A DNA stretch of 64,000 bases from Micromonospora sp. HM5-17 (lineage in GTDB: Bacteria; Actinomycetota; Actinomycetes; Mycobacteriales; Micromonosporaceae): positions 310,001 to 374,000 of the forward strand of contig NZ_RJWA01000003.1 of assembly GCF_003762835.1 (NCBI RefSeq), in the 5' to 3' direction. Position numbers and translations under genes: made by a program. The stretch's first letter is position 1. The number at the start of each line of letters is the position of its first letter. The notes beneath the pieces are model-generated. The model was not told where the DNA came from. It was given only the letters and a program-made list of their open reading frames with translations, and did no database searches. Below, piece by piece: positions 1 through 7,938 of this stretch.

Positions 1-917
1 GGGTCGAGGCTGGAGACGAGCGCGTACGGCCAGGTCGTCGCCCCGATCAGCGGCACCGGAGCGGCGAGCGCCGCCGAGGTGGCGGCGAACGCGAGGCCGG
101 GGCGCCGGCCCAGGAGCCGGCGGGCGAGCAGCAGGGTTCCCGCGACCAGTACCGGCAGCAGGAACGCGGCGATGGGCTGGTGCGCGGCCTGACGTACCCG
201 GTCGGAGAGCAGGCCCAGCACGGTGGCCGCACCGAGCGCGGCGAGGGCGACCGGCACCAGCCGCCGGCCCAGCCGGGCGGTCCGGTGGGCCGGCCCGGTC
301 GGGAGCCGGAGCGCCAGGAAGGCGGCGCCGTGCACGGCGACCAGCGTGACCATGGCGAGCCCGGCGGCGACGGTGAACGGGGTGACAACCTCGGCCACCC
401 CGGCGAGGTGGGCGTCCGGGGCCAGCGGTACGCCCTGGAGCAGCCCGCCGAGGGTGGCTCCCCAGCCGGCGGCGGCGAGGATCCCGCCGAGGACCAGCAG
501 CCGGTCCCAGCGGCGGCGCCAGCGTGGGTGGGCCGGACGGCTGCGTAGCGGTACGGCGGCGGTGACCATGACCACGCCGGCGAGGGCGACCACGACCGTG
601 GGGTACAGGCCGGCGAGTAGTTCCCCCTCCAGCAGCGGGAAGGCGCCGAGGAGGAGACCGGCGGTCGCGACCAGCCAGACCTCGTTGCCGAGGAAGAACG
701 GCCCGAGCGCGGTGAGCGCGCCGCGCCGGGTCGGTGTCGGCTCCGGGTCGACGGCCGGCTCCGGTTCTCGGCCGGGCTCAGGGGTCCGGGCCGGCCGCGG
801 CCCGGCGGGTTCGGCGCGGAACCGGGCGGTGAGGATCCCGACCCCGTAGTCGGCGCCGCCGAGGACGAGGTAGGCGGCGAAGAAGAGGCCGAGCAGAACG
901 AACCAGGCAGTGGGCAC
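1..917 (-). CDS. cydB: Cytochrome bd oxidase subunit II (CydB), 3' end cut by window
   Basis: Subunit II of the cytochrome bd quinol oxidase, an inner-membrane terminal oxidase that reduces O2 with electrons from menaquinol. The reading frame starts at a GTG (917-915) preceded by a GAGGGAGG ribosome site. It opens with a hydrophobic helix containing the family signature LGGADYGVGIL and continues through several further hydrophobic segments to the window edge, giving about 305 residues of a family that is usually about 340. A hydrophilic, Pro/Glu-rich loop follows the first helix. It lies 11 nt after cydA on the same strand, so the two form an operon. The C-terminus is outside the window. Confidence 0.88.
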   Translation of the reverse strand, partial: MPTAWFVLLGLFFAAYLVLGGADYGVGILTARFRAEPAGPRPARTPEPGREPEPAVDPEPTPTRRGALTALGPFFLGNEVWLVATAGLLLGAFPLLEGELLAGLYPTVVVALAGVVMVTAAVPLRSRPAHPRWRRRWDRLLVLGGILAAAGWGATLGGLLQGVPLAPDAHLAGVAEVVTPFTVAAGLAMVTLVAVHGAAFLALRLPTGPAHRTARLGRRLVPVALAALGAATVLGLLSDRVRQAAHQPIAAFLLPVLVAGTLLLARRLLGRRPGLAFAATSAALAAPVPLIGATTWPYALVSSLD

Positions 918-928
918 GAACGCCTCCC

Positions 929-2173
929 TCAGGCAAACACGGGTGTGGGCGCGGGTTCGGGATGGCGCACCGGCGGCCGGCCCAGCACCGGGTCGTCGGC
1001 ACCCCGGGCGGCGTGTCGGGCGATCAGGATCCAGTTGGCGACCGCGAGGCCGCCGAGCAGCAGTGTGAAGCCGAGGTACGAGGCGAGGAGCAGGCGACCG
1101 TCGACCGGGCTGACGGCGTCGGCGATCGGCAGCACGCCGTACGCCGCCCATGGCTGGCGACCGACCTCCCGGACCAGCCAGCCCGAGATCGCCGCGACGA
1201 ACGGCAGCGGAATGCTGAGAAGCAGCAGGTACAGCGGGGCGCGCAGCCGGATGATCCAGTCCCGGTAGAGGAGCGGCAGCAGCAGGACCAGCAGGGAGGC
1301 CAGGTAGCCGATGCCCATCATCGCCTCCAGCGGAGCCCCGATCCACTCCGGCGGGGTGTAGTCGCCGGGACCGAACTGGTCCGTCCAGCGCGCGATCAGC
1401 GCCGACCGGGCCGCCTCGTCGCCGAACTTGGTCGGCTGCATCGCACGGACCTCACCGAGCTGCGGAAAACCGGTGCCCAGCGCGATCGTGCAGCCGAGCA
1501 CCCCGGCGACCACGCCGATCCGCAGCGAGGTGCGGAACGCGGGGTCGGTGGTGCGCCGTATGAGGTGCCAGGAGCTGATCCCGGCCATCAGGACGCCGCC
1601 GGTCATCAGCGCGGCGCCGAGGACGTGCGGGAGCGCGTGCCGCAGCGCCGGGTTGCCGAGCAGGGCCGCGACGTTGGTGAGCTGGGCGACGCCGTCGCGT
1701 ACCTCGTATCCGACCGGGTTCTGGAGCCACGAGTTGGCGACCATCACCCAGAACGCGGAGGCGTACGCGGTGAGCGCGACCCCCCAGAGCAGCGCCAGGT
1801 GGAGACCGGGCCGGAGCCGGTGCCAGCCGAAGATCCACATGCCGAGCAGGGTGGACTCCAGGAAGAAGGCGACCAGCGTCTCGATGGCGAGGGGAGCGCC
1901 GACGACGTTGCCGACGTACCTCGACAGGCCGCTCCAGTTCAGTCCGAACTGGAACTCGAGCACGATGCCGGTGGCGATGCCGAGGACATAGTTGATCACG
2001 TACAGGGTGCCCCAGAACCGGGTGAGCCGCTCGTACACCGGCCGGCGGGTGAGGAACCCGATCGTCTGCAGGCAGACCAGCAGGGTCACCAGGCCCAGGG
2101 TCACGAGCACGAAGAGGAAGTGGATCGACGCCGTCGTGGCGAACTGGAGGCGGGCGATCAGTAGTGAGTCCAT
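929..2173 (-). CDS. cydA: Cytochrome bd oxidase subunit I (CydA)
   Basis: Haem- and quinol-binding subunit of the bd oxidase, 414 residues. His18 in the first helix (SIHFLF) matches the conserved haem ligand, and the signature GWLVREVGRQPW is at residues 331-342. The protein is about 100 residues shorter than E. coli CydA, as expected for the short Q-loop class. The Q-loop reads QPTKFGDEAA, so its Glu is four residues after the Lys; from memory the E. coli pair is five apart. An AAGGA ribosome site precedes the ATG. The operon lies just downstream of a BlaI/M56 pair on the same strand, with a BlaI-like operator in between, which suggests BlaI control (inference). Confidence 0.95.
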   Translation of the reverse strand: MDSLLIARLQFATTASIHFLFVLVTLGLVTLLVCLQTIGFLTRRPVYERLTRFWGTLYVINYVLGIATGIVLEFQFGLNWSGLSRYVGNVVGAPLAIETLVAFFLESTLLGMWIFGWHRLRPGLHLALLWGVALTAYASAFWVMVANSWLQNPVGYEVRDGVAQLTNVAALLGNPALRHALPHVLGAALMTGGVLMAGISSWHLIRRTTDPAFRTSLRIGVVAGVLGCTIALGTGFPQLGEVRAMQPTKFGDEAARSALIARWTDQFGPGDYTPPEWIGAPLEAMMGIGYLASLLVLLLPLLYRDWIIRLRAPLYLLLLSIPLPFVAAISGWLVREVGRQPWAAYGVLPIADAVSPVDGRLLLASYLGFTLLLGGLAVANWILIARHAARGADDPVLGRPPVRHPEPAPTPVFA

Positions 2174-2222
2174 GGCAATCCTTCGGCGTCGGTGTCACCG
2201 TGCCGCGAGCCCACGCGTAGGC

Positions 2223-2228
2223 AGACTA
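2223..2228 (-). promoter_or_regulatory. Putative -10 element for cydAB
   Basis: The minus strand reads TAGTCT here, about 50 bp before the cydA start, which has its own ribosome site. An ACTAC half-site resembling the BlaI boxes overlaps it. This is pattern-based only. Confidence 0.35.
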
Positions 2229-2286
2229 CCTATGCGTACCGGCCGTGACGCACCGTGCCCGACCTTGTGGAGGTACCCCTTCACTT

Positions 2287-2303
2287 TACTACGACGCGTA
2301 GTA
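2287..2303. promoter_or_regulatory. BlaI-type operator upstream of cydAB
   Basis: The sequence is TACTAC-N5-GTAGTA, a perfect 6-bp dyad that extends one more pair to TACTACG/CGTAGTA. The same 17-bp architecture (TACTAC-N5-GTCGTA) sits in the blaI promoter at 3758-3774. It lies between the M56 stop and the cydA start, both read leftward, so the only promoter it can serve is that of cydAB. Confidence 0.6.
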
Positions 2304-2362
2304 GATGTGCCCCCGCGGCGCCGGCGACGTCGGCGTAGGGCAGGACGGCGCGGTGCGACGGA

Positions 2363-3286
2363 TCAGCGCAGCAGGAGGGAGACCGGCAGGCTCACCAGCA
2401 GGGTGGCCAGGGCGAGCGCGGTCGCGCCCGGTAGCCGGGTCGGCCGCGGTGCCGCCAGCAGCCGCCGTACCCGGGCGTCCAGGTGGACGTCGGCGACGCC
2501 GAGCGCTCCCACCGGGGTGATCCGGGCACCGGCGGTGGCGAACCGCAGCAGGGCGGCGGCGAGCGGCGCGTCGGCGTGCAGCTTCCGGGCCTTGTCGTCC
2601 GCCCTCATCTCCACCAGCAGCGCGACGGTCTCGTGGGCCGCGCGTACCCAGCGCGCCCAGGGCAGCGCCCGGCACAGCGCGGTGAAGGGCAGCAGGACGA
2701 GGTCGTGGCGCTCGTCGGCGTGCGCCCGCTCGTGGCTGAGCACGGCGGCGAGCTGGGCCCGGTCGAGCAGGCTCAGCGTGCCGGCGCTGACCACCACCTG
2801 CGGGCGTACCCCGGGCAGGCAGTACGCCGCGGCGCTGGGGTGGTCGAGGACCAACGCCCCCGGCGCGGCCGGGTCGTTCCGGGCGACCAGGGCGAGCAGG
2901 TCCCGGTGCCGGCGCTGGGCACGCAGCGCGCTGAGCAGGCTTCGTACCGTCGAGCCGAGCAGGACGGCGGCTATCCCGAACCCGACGCCGATCAGGGCGA
3001 GCTGCGACACGCCCAGGCCGGGCGGCAGGTCGCCGCCACCGAACAGGTCGCCGGCGAGCGACCGCAGCGCCGAGCCGGTGCTGGTGCCGTACGGGGCCAG
3101 CCCCAGGGAGAGCGGCACACCGATCGCGGAGAGCCCGAGGGCCAGACCCACCGCCTGCCAGCAGATGATCGCGACCCGGGGGCTGTGCCAGGTCCAGGCG
3201 GCACCGAGCCCTTTGGCGCCGGAGAGCGCCTGCGCCGCACCGTAGCACCCCAGGGCGGCGATCGCGAAGCAGGCGGCGTCGGTCAT
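2363..3286 (-). CDS. M56 family (BlaR1-like) membrane metallopeptidase
   Basis: A 307-residue membrane protein with the zinc protease motif HERAH at residues 185-189 and a downstream acidic helix (Glu226 in VEMRADDKA) fitting the third zinc ligand. Hydrophobic segments are at residues 1-20, about 40-65 and 80-105, and at the very C-terminus. It lacks the extracellular penicillin-binding sensor domain of true BlaR1, so it is a minimal M56 protein. M56 partners of BlaI repressors cleave or inactivate the repressor when a signal is sensed. The ATG is 5 nt after the blaI stop, consistent with a translationally coupled pair. The signal sensed is unknown. Confidence 0.9.
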   Translation of the reverse strand: MTDAACFAIAALGCYGAAQALSGAKGLGAAWTWHSPRVAIICWQAVGLALGLSAIGVPLSLGLAPYGTSTGSALRSLAGDLFGGGDLPPGLGVSQLALIGVGFGIAAVLLGSTVRSLLSALRAQRRHRDLLALVARNDPAAPGALVLDHPSAAAYCLPGVRPQVVVSAGTLSLLDRAQLAAVLSHERAHADERHDLVLLPFTALCRALPWARWVRAAHETVALLVEMRADDKARKLHADAPLAAALLRFATAGARITPVGALGVADVHLDARVRRLLAAPRPTRLPGATALALATLLVSLPVSLLLR

Positions 3287-3291
3287 CGCAC

Positions 3292-3747
3292 TCAGACCTG
3301 CCGTTCCGGTGCGGGTGGCGGAACCTCCGCCCGGTCGTTCGTCGGACCGGCGGTGGCGCCACCTGCCGGAGCGGACTCCGGCACCCCGCCGGCCGCCTCC
3401 TCGGCGAGCGCGGCGCGCAGGATCTCGGCCTCGGTGCCGGTCACCGACCGGGCGAACCGGATCAGCGCCGCGTCCCGGCTTCCGGCCAGGTCGAGCGCGT
3501 CGAGCATCAGCCGGGCGATGTGTGCCTCCCGGCTGGCGGCCGGCCGGTAGCGCCAGGCGCGGCCCTCCCGCTCGCGCTCCACCATGCCCTTGCCGGCAAG
3601 CCGGTCCAACACCGTCATCACGGTGGTGTACGCCAGCCCGCGGTCTCGCAGCGCCTCGGCCACCTCGCGGACGGTGACCCCGTTGCCCGGCTTCTGGTCC
3701 CAGAGCACGTCCATTACCGCGCGTTCGAGGTCACCGAGTCGTGTCAC
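3292..3747 (-). CDS. BlaI/MecI/CopY family transcriptional repressor
   Basis: A 151-residue winged-helix repressor. The N-terminal 75 residues match the family (LGDLERAVMDVLW, then AYTTVMTVLDRLAGKGMVEREREGRAWRYRP). The C-terminal part is the usual dimerisation region, followed by a Pro/Ala-rich tail of about 30 residues. The start is GTG at 3747. There is no ribosome site, but a TAGACT hexamer lies 6 nt upstream, so the transcript is probably leaderless. The operator-like dyad at 3758-3774 overlaps this promoter and implies autorepression. A matching dyad upstream of cydA suggests that the bd oxidase is in its regulon. Confidence 0.93.
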   Translation of the reverse strand: MTRLGDLERAVMDVLWDQKPGNGVTVREVAEALRDRGLAYTTVMTVLDRLAGKGMVEREREGRAWRYRPAASREAHIARLMLDALDLAGSRDAALIRFARSVTGTEAEILRAALAEEAAGGVPESAPAGGATAGPTNDRAEVPPPAPERQV

Positions 3748-3753
3748 GCAGCC

Positions 3754-3774
3754 AGTCTACTACCTTCCGTCGTA
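3754..3774 (-). promoter_or_regulatory. blaI promoter with overlapping operator
   Basis: On the minus strand a TAGACT -10 element (3754-3759) ends 6 nt before the GTG start. The plus strand carries TACTAC-N5-GTCGTA at 3758-3774, which matches the dyad near cydA with one mismatch. Repressor bound here would cover the -10. Confidence 0.55.
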
Positions 3775-3783
3775 CGTCCCGCC

Positions 3784-3847
3784 GAGGTGTAAGGAAGGGC
3801 CCCCTTTACAACAAAAAACGATAAGAAGGGGCCCTTCCTTACACCTC
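3784..3847. repeat. Long perfect inverted repeat, possible terminator or small mobile repeat
   Basis: The two arms, 3784-3803 and 3828-3847, are perfect 20-bp reverse complements (containing GTAAGGAAGGGCCCC). The 24-bp loop is A-rich and holds a run of six A. The right arm overlaps the last two bases of the stop codon of the upstream aldehyde-dehydrogenase-like gene. It could terminate that operon, but the arm length and AT-rich loop are unusual. I recall similar AAGGAAGGGCCCC hairpins as dispersed repeats in Micromonospora genomes, but cannot verify this here. Confidence 0.8.
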
Positions 3848-4670
3848 AGATGCCCTTGGGGTGCCAGACGGTCTTGGTTTCCAGGAAGGCGGTCATCCGG
3901 CCGAGGCCGGGATCGGCGTACCAGTCGACCGGTCCCGCCGGTGGCCGGAGGACCCGCTTCAGGTTGCCGGCGGCGGCGCGCTCCAGCTCGGCGGCGAAAC
4001 CCGGATCGGTCACCCCGGTCAGGTCGAGGGCGTTCACGTCCATGTGCCCGGCCAGCCACGGCGCCGTCTCGGCTGGCCGCCCGGTGAGCAGGTTCACCAC
4101 CCCGCCGGGCAGGTCGGAGGTGGCCAGCACCTCGGCCAGGGTCACCGCCGGCAGCGGGGCGGTCTCGGCGACCAGCACCACCACCGTGTTGCCGGTGACG
4201 ATCGTCGGTGCCACCACGCTGACCAGCCCGAGCAGCGCCGGCTCGGCCGGGGCGACCACCCCGACCACCCCGGTCGGCTCCGGAGCGGAGAGGTTGAAGT
4301 ACGGGCCGGCGACCGGGTTGGCGTTGCCGTACACCTGGGCGATCTTGTCGGCCCAGCCGGCGTACCACACCCACCGGTCGATCGCCTCGTCGACCTCGAC
4401 GGTCGGCACACCGAGGCCGACGAACTGGTCCCGCCGACCCTCCAGCATCTCGGCGACCCGGTAGAGGACCTGACCCCGGTTGTACGCCGTCGCGCCCGAC
4501 CAGCCGGCGACGGCGGCCCGGGCCGCCTGCACCGCGTCCCGGACGTCCTTGCGGGAGGCCAGCGACACGTTCGTGTTCTGCACCGGATACGACCGCCCCG
4601 ACTCGCTACGCGGGAACTTCCCGCCGATGAAGAGCTTGTACGTCTTGCGTACCGCCACCCGCTCAGACAT
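3846..4670 (-). CDS. Truncated aldehyde-dehydrogenase-like protein without catalytic residues
   Basis: A 274-residue protein aligning to the N-terminal, NAD-binding half of the aldehyde dehydrogenase encoded immediately upstream (shared WYAGWADK/YHAGWADK, TGNTVVV, LPGGVVN). Family enzymes are about 480 residues. The key positions are lost: PWNFP of the intact enzyme is replaced by APAEP, the cofactor-binding LKPAE by LVAE, and neither ELGGK nor the GQxC nucleophile region exists. It should therefore be inactive alone and may be a regulatory or structural partner. The start overlaps the upstream stop by 8 bp, so the two are translationally coupled. GC and codon use look normal, which argues for a maintained gene rather than decay. 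Confidence 0.85.
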   Translation of the reverse strand: MSERVAVRKTYKLFIGGKFPRSESGRSYPVQNTNVSLASRKDVRDAVQAARAAVAGWSGATAYNRGQVLYRVAEMLEGRRDQFVGLGVPTVEVDEAIDRWVWYAGWADKIAQVYGNANPVAGPYFNLSAPEPTGVVGVVAPAEPALLGLVSVVAPTIVTGNTVVVLVAETAPLPAVTLAEVLATSDLPGGVVNLLTGRPAETAPWLAGHMDVNALDLTGVTDPGFAAELERAAAGNLKRVLRPPAGPVDWYADPGLGRMTAFLETKTVWHPKGI

Positions 4671-6093
4671 CCAGGTACGCCTCCAGCCCGTGCCGGCCGC
4701 CCTCCCGGCCGTAGCCCGACTCCTTGTATCCCCCGAACGGCGAGGTCGGGTCGAACCGGTTGAAGGTGTTCGCCCAGACGACTCCGGCCCGGAGCCGGTC
4801 GGCCAGCCAGAGGATCCGGGACCCCTTCTCGGTCCAGATCCCGGCCGAGAGCCCGTACGGGGTGTTGTTGGCCTTCTCGACCGCCTCGGCCGGGGTGCGG
4901 AAGGTCAGCACCGACAGCACCGGCCCGAAGATCTCCTCCCGGGCGATCCGGTGGGACTGGCTGACCCCGGTGAAGATGGTCGGGGCGAACCAGAAGCCGC
5001 GGTCCGGCAGGTCGCACGGTGGGGACCAGCGCTCGGCCCCCTCGGCGGTGCCGGCCTCGGAGAGTTCCCGGATCCGGGCCAGCTGGGCGGCCGAGTTGAT
5101 CGCCCCGACGTCGGTGTTCTTGTCCAGCGGGTCGCCGACCCGCAGCCGCGCCATCCGCCGCTTCAGCGCGGCGAGGACCTCGTCGTACACGGACTCCTGG
5201 ACGAGTAGCCGAGAGCCGGCGCAGCAGACGTGGCCCTGGTTGAAGAAGATGCCGTTGATGATTCCCTCGACCGCCTGGTCGAGCGGGGCGTCCTCGAAGA
5301 CGATGTTGGCGGCCTTGCCGCCGAGTTCCAGGGTGAGCTTCTTACGGGTGCCGGCGACCGCCCGCGCGATCTGCCGACCCACCTCGGTCGAGCCGGTGAA
5401 GGCCACCTTGTCGACGTCGGGGTGCTCGACCACCGCCTGGCCGGTCTTCCCGGCGCCCGTGACGATGTTGACCACCCCCGGCGGCAGGTCGGCCTGCTGG
5501 CAGATCTCCGCGAAGCGCAGCGCGGTCAGCGGCGTGGTCTCGGCCGGCTTCAGCACCACCGTGTTACCGGTGGCCAGCGCCGGGGCGATCTTCCAGGCCA
5601 GCATCAACAGCGGGAAGTTCCACGGGATGACCTGGCCGGCGACCCCGAGCGGGCGAGGGTTCGGGCCGAGCCCGGCGTAGGCGAGCTTGTCGGCCCAGCC
5701 GGCGTGGTAGAAGAAGTGCGCGGCGACCAGCGGCAGGTCCACGTCGCGGGACTCCCGGATCGGCTTGCCGTTGTCCAGCGACTCCAACACCGCCAACTCC
5801 CGGGACCGCTCCTGGATGATCCGGGCGATCCGGAACAGGTACTTCGCCCGGTCCCGGCCGGGCATCGGCCCCCACACCTCGGCGTACGCCCGGCGGGCCG
5901 CCCGTACCGCGCGGTCGACGTCGTCGGGGCCGGCCTCGGCGACCTCGGACAGGACCTCCTCGGTGGCCGGGTTGATCGACGTGAAGCTGCCACCGTCGAG
6001 CGGGTCGACGAACTCGCCGTCGATGAACAGGCCGTACGACGGCTTCAGCTCGACCACCGCGCGGGACTCCGGCGCGGGCGCGTACTCGAACAT
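4663..6093 (-). CDS. Aldehyde dehydrogenase (NAD+-dependent)
   Basis: A full-length 476-residue aldehyde dehydrogenase that oxidises an aldehyde to the acid. It has PWNFP at 157-161, the cofactor Lys in LKPAE, the general base Glu256 in ELGGK, and nucleophile Cys290 in GHVCCAGS (GH instead of the common GQ). The ATG at 6093 was chosen because it lies 2 nt after the deoC stop and the family N-terminus (YGLFIDGEFVD) follows; a longer open frame upstream is antisense noise. Because deoC yields acetaldehyde and glyceraldehyde 3-phosphate, the likely substrate is acetaldehyde (inference from context). Confidence 0.93.
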   Translation of the reverse strand: MFEYAPAPESRAVVELKPSYGLFIDGEFVDPLDGGSFTSINPATEEVLSEVAEAGPDDVDRAVRAARRAYAEVWGPMPGRDRAKYLFRIARIIQERSRELAVLESLDNGKPIRESRDVDLPLVAAHFFYHAGWADKLAYAGLGPNPRPLGVAGQVIPWNFPLLMLAWKIAPALATGNTVVLKPAETTPLTALRFAEICQQADLPPGVVNIVTGAGKTGQAVVEHPDVDKVAFTGSTEVGRQIARAVAGTRKKLTLELGGKAANIVFEDAPLDQAVEGIINGIFFNQGHVCCAGSRLLVQESVYDEVLAALKRRMARLRVGDPLDKNTDVGAINSAAQLARIRELSEAGTAEGAERWSPPCDLPDRGFWFAPTIFTGVSQSHRIAREEIFGPVLSVLTFRTPAEAVEKANNTPYGLSAGIWTEKGSRILWLADRLRAGVVWANTFNRFDPTSPFGGYKESGYGREGGRHGLEAYLDV

Positions 6094-6095
6094 CG

Positions 6096-7055
6096 TCAGT
6101 CCAGGGTGAAGTAGTCGGGGCCGGAGTAGACGCCGGTGCGCAGCCGGGTGCGCTGCATCAGCAGGTCGTTGAGGAGGCTGGAGGCGCCGAACCGGAACCG
6201 GTCCGGGTGCAGCCAGTCCTCGCCGGCGGTCTCGTTCACCAGCACCAGGTACCTGATCGCATCCTTGGCGGTCCGGATGCCGCCGGCGGGCTTGACCCCG
6301 ACCTGCCGCCCCGTGGCGTCGCGGAAGTCGCGGACGGCCTCCAGCATCACGAGCGTGACCGGCAGGGTGGCGGCGACCGGGACCTTGCCGGTCGAGGTCT
6401 TGATGAAGTCGGCGCCGGCGAGCATCGCCAGCCAGGAGGCCCGGCGGACGTTGTCGTAGGTGACCAGCTCGCCCGTCTCCAGGATGACCTTGAGGTGGGC
6501 GTCCCCGCAGGCCGCCTTCACCGCGACGATCTCCTCGAAGACCTCCAGGTAGCGGCCGGCGAGGAAGGCGCCCCGGTTGATCACCATGTCGATCTCGTCG
6601 GCGCCGGCCGCGACCGCCGCCCGGGTGTCGGCGAGCCTGACCTCCAGCGGCGCCTGCCCGGACGGGAACGCGGTCGCCACGCTCGCCAGATGGATCCCGG
6701 ATCCGCGTAGCGCCTCGGCGGCGACCGGCACCAGGCGCGGATAGACGCAGACGGCCGCGACCGCCGGACAGGACGGATCGGCGGGGTCCGGCCGCCGGGC
6801 CTTCGCGGCCAGGGCCCGGACCTTGCCGGGGGTGTCGGCCCCCTCCAGGGTGGTCAGGTCGACCATCCGGATCGCCAGGTCGATCGCCCACGCCTTGGCG
6901 GTGGTCTTGATCGATCGGGTGGCGAGCATCGCCGCCCGCTGTTCCGCGCCGACCTGGTCCACGCCGGGAAGCCCGTGTAGGAAGCTCCGGAGGGTCGCCT
7001 CGGAGCGGGCTACCTCGGTCAGGTCGGACCGCGCCGACGCCGCTGTCGCCGTCAT
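6096..7055 (-). CDS. deoC: Deoxyribose-phosphate aldolase
   Basis: Class I aldolase that splits 2-deoxyribose 5-phosphate into acetaldehyde and glyceraldehyde 3-phosphate. It has 319 residues, with the Schiff-base Lys219 in [10 protein letters not shown] and the second active-site Lys255 in GVKPAGGIR. Possible starts are 7073 (GTG), 7067 and 7055. I chose ATG 7055 because a TATGCT -10 hexamer lies 7 nt upstream with no ribosome site, a leaderless arrangement. It heads an operon with two aldehyde-dehydrogenase genes, which channels deoxynucleoside carbon to acetate or acetyl-CoA. The protein is longer than E. coli DeoC (about 259), as in other actinobacteria. Confidence 0.94.
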   Translation of the reverse strand: MTATAASARSDLTEVARSEATLRSFLHGLPGVDQVGAEQRAAMLATRSIKTTAKAWAIDLAIRMVDLTTLEGADTPGKVRALAAKARRPDPADPSCPAVAAVCVYPRLVPVAAEALRGSGIHLASVATAFPSGQAPLEVRLADTRAAVAAGADEIDMVINRGAFLAGRYLEVFEEIVAVKAACGDAHLKVILETGELVTYDNVRRASWLAMLAGADFIKTSTGKVPVAATLPVTLVMLEAVRDFRDATGRQVGVKPAGGIRTAKDAIRYLVLVNETAGEDWLHPDRFRFGASSLLNDLLMQRTRLRTGVYSGPDYFTLD

Positions 7056-7062
7056 GCGGGCA

Positions 7063-7068
7063 AGCATA
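7063..7068 (-). promoter_or_regulatory. Leaderless -10 element for deoC operon
   Basis: The minus strand reads TATGCT, 7 nt before ATG 7055. No Shine-Dalgarno sequence is present. Confidence 0.5.
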
Positions 7069-7176
7069 CGCACCGGGGCCAGAGTGTGATCTTGGCCATA
7101 TTTGGCCGTCGGGTGGGGGCGGGGTCGGACCGGTGGCCGCCGGCCGGACGGTTGCCGGCGGCCGGACGCTTCCTAG

Positions 7177-7182
7177 TAGGTT
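7177..7182 (+). promoter_or_regulatory. Leaderless -10 element for upp
   Basis: TAGGTT ends 8 nt before the GTG start of upp, and there is no ribosome site between them. Confidence 0.5.
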
Positions 7183-7190
7183 GTGCGACC

Positions 7191-7823
7191 GTGGACGTAC
7201 TCGTCGTTGACCATCCCGTGGCCCGGACGCGACTCACCGCGATGCGCGACGTCCGGACCGACTCGGCGTCGTTTCGGGCCGCGCTGCGCGAGCTCACCAC
7301 CATGCTGGTGTACGAGGCCGCGCGATCCCTGCCGGTCGAGACCTACCCGATCACCACCCCGGTGGCGCCGACCGAGGGGACCCGGCTGGCGAACCCACCG
7401 CTGCTGGTGCCCGTGCTCCGGGCCGGGCTCGGGATGGCCGACTCGGCGCTGGCGCTGCTTCCGGAGTCCTCGATGGGCTTCGTCGGGCTGGCCCGCGACG
7501 AGCACACCTACCAGCCCCGCGCCTACATGGAGTCGCTCCCGACCGACCTGACCGGGCGTCCGGTGCTGGTGCTGGACCCGATGCTCGCCACCGGTGGCTC
7601 GCTGGAGCACTGCTGCCGACTCCTCGCCGAACGCGGCTGCACCGACATCGTCGTGATCTGCGTGCTCGCCGCCCCGGCCGGCATCGAGCGGCTGAAGCGC
7701 TCCGGCCTGCCGTTGCGACTGGTGACCGCGGCCATCGACGAGCGGCTGAACGACCAGATGTTCATCGTGCCGGGGCTTGGCGACGCCGGCGACCGCCAGT
7801 TCGGCGGCATGCCCCGGTTCTGA
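7191..7823 (+). CDS. upp: Uracil phosphoribosyltransferase
   Basis: Converts uracil and PRPP to UMP in pyrimidine salvage. It has 210 residues, the normal family length. The N-terminus [20 protein letters not shown] matches the family start, the PRPP-binding loop is [13 protein letters not shown] (about residues 123-135), and the C-terminal uracil-binding segment ends GDAGDRQFG. The start is GTG 7191, supported by the TAGGTT hexamer 8 nt upstream. It is divergent from the deoC operon and upstream of a GPP34 gene. Confidence 0.96.
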   Translation: MDVLVVDHPVARTRLTAMRDVRTDSASFRAALRELTTMLVYEAARSLPVETYPITTPVAPTEGTRLANPPLLVPVLRAGLGMADSALALLPESSMGFVGLARDEHTYQPRAYMESLPTDLTGRPVLVLDPMLATGGSLEHCCRLLAERGCTDIVVICVLAAPAGIERLKRSGLPLRLVTAAIDERLNDQMFIVPGLGDAGDRQFGGMPRF

Positions 7824-7924
7824 GCGGCGGTAGCGGAGGCCGTGCCGAACCGTGGCGACGGCCGGTTCTGGCCTCCATCGGGACACCGGCGGCCGGGAGG
7901 CATGCACGGGTGGCCCCGACCGGC

Positions 7925-7930
7925 TACCGT
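7925..7930 (+). promoter_or_regulatory. Leaderless -10 element for GPP34 gene
   Basis: TACCGT ends 8 nt before ATG 7939, with no ribosome site. Confidence 0.45.
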
Positions 7931-7938
7931 TCCGGGCC

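Noticed and set aside
2363-3286. A true BlaR1 beta-lactam sensor
   Set aside because: The protein ends about 110 residues after the zinc motif and lacks the penicillin-binding sensor domain, so only the M56 protease part is present.
4663-6891. A 742-residue frame extending the aldehyde dehydrogenase through deoC
   Set aside because: The N-terminal 266 residues are Arg/Gly/Pro noise antiparallel in phase to deoC. The family N-terminus begins at 6093, 2 nt after the deoC stop.
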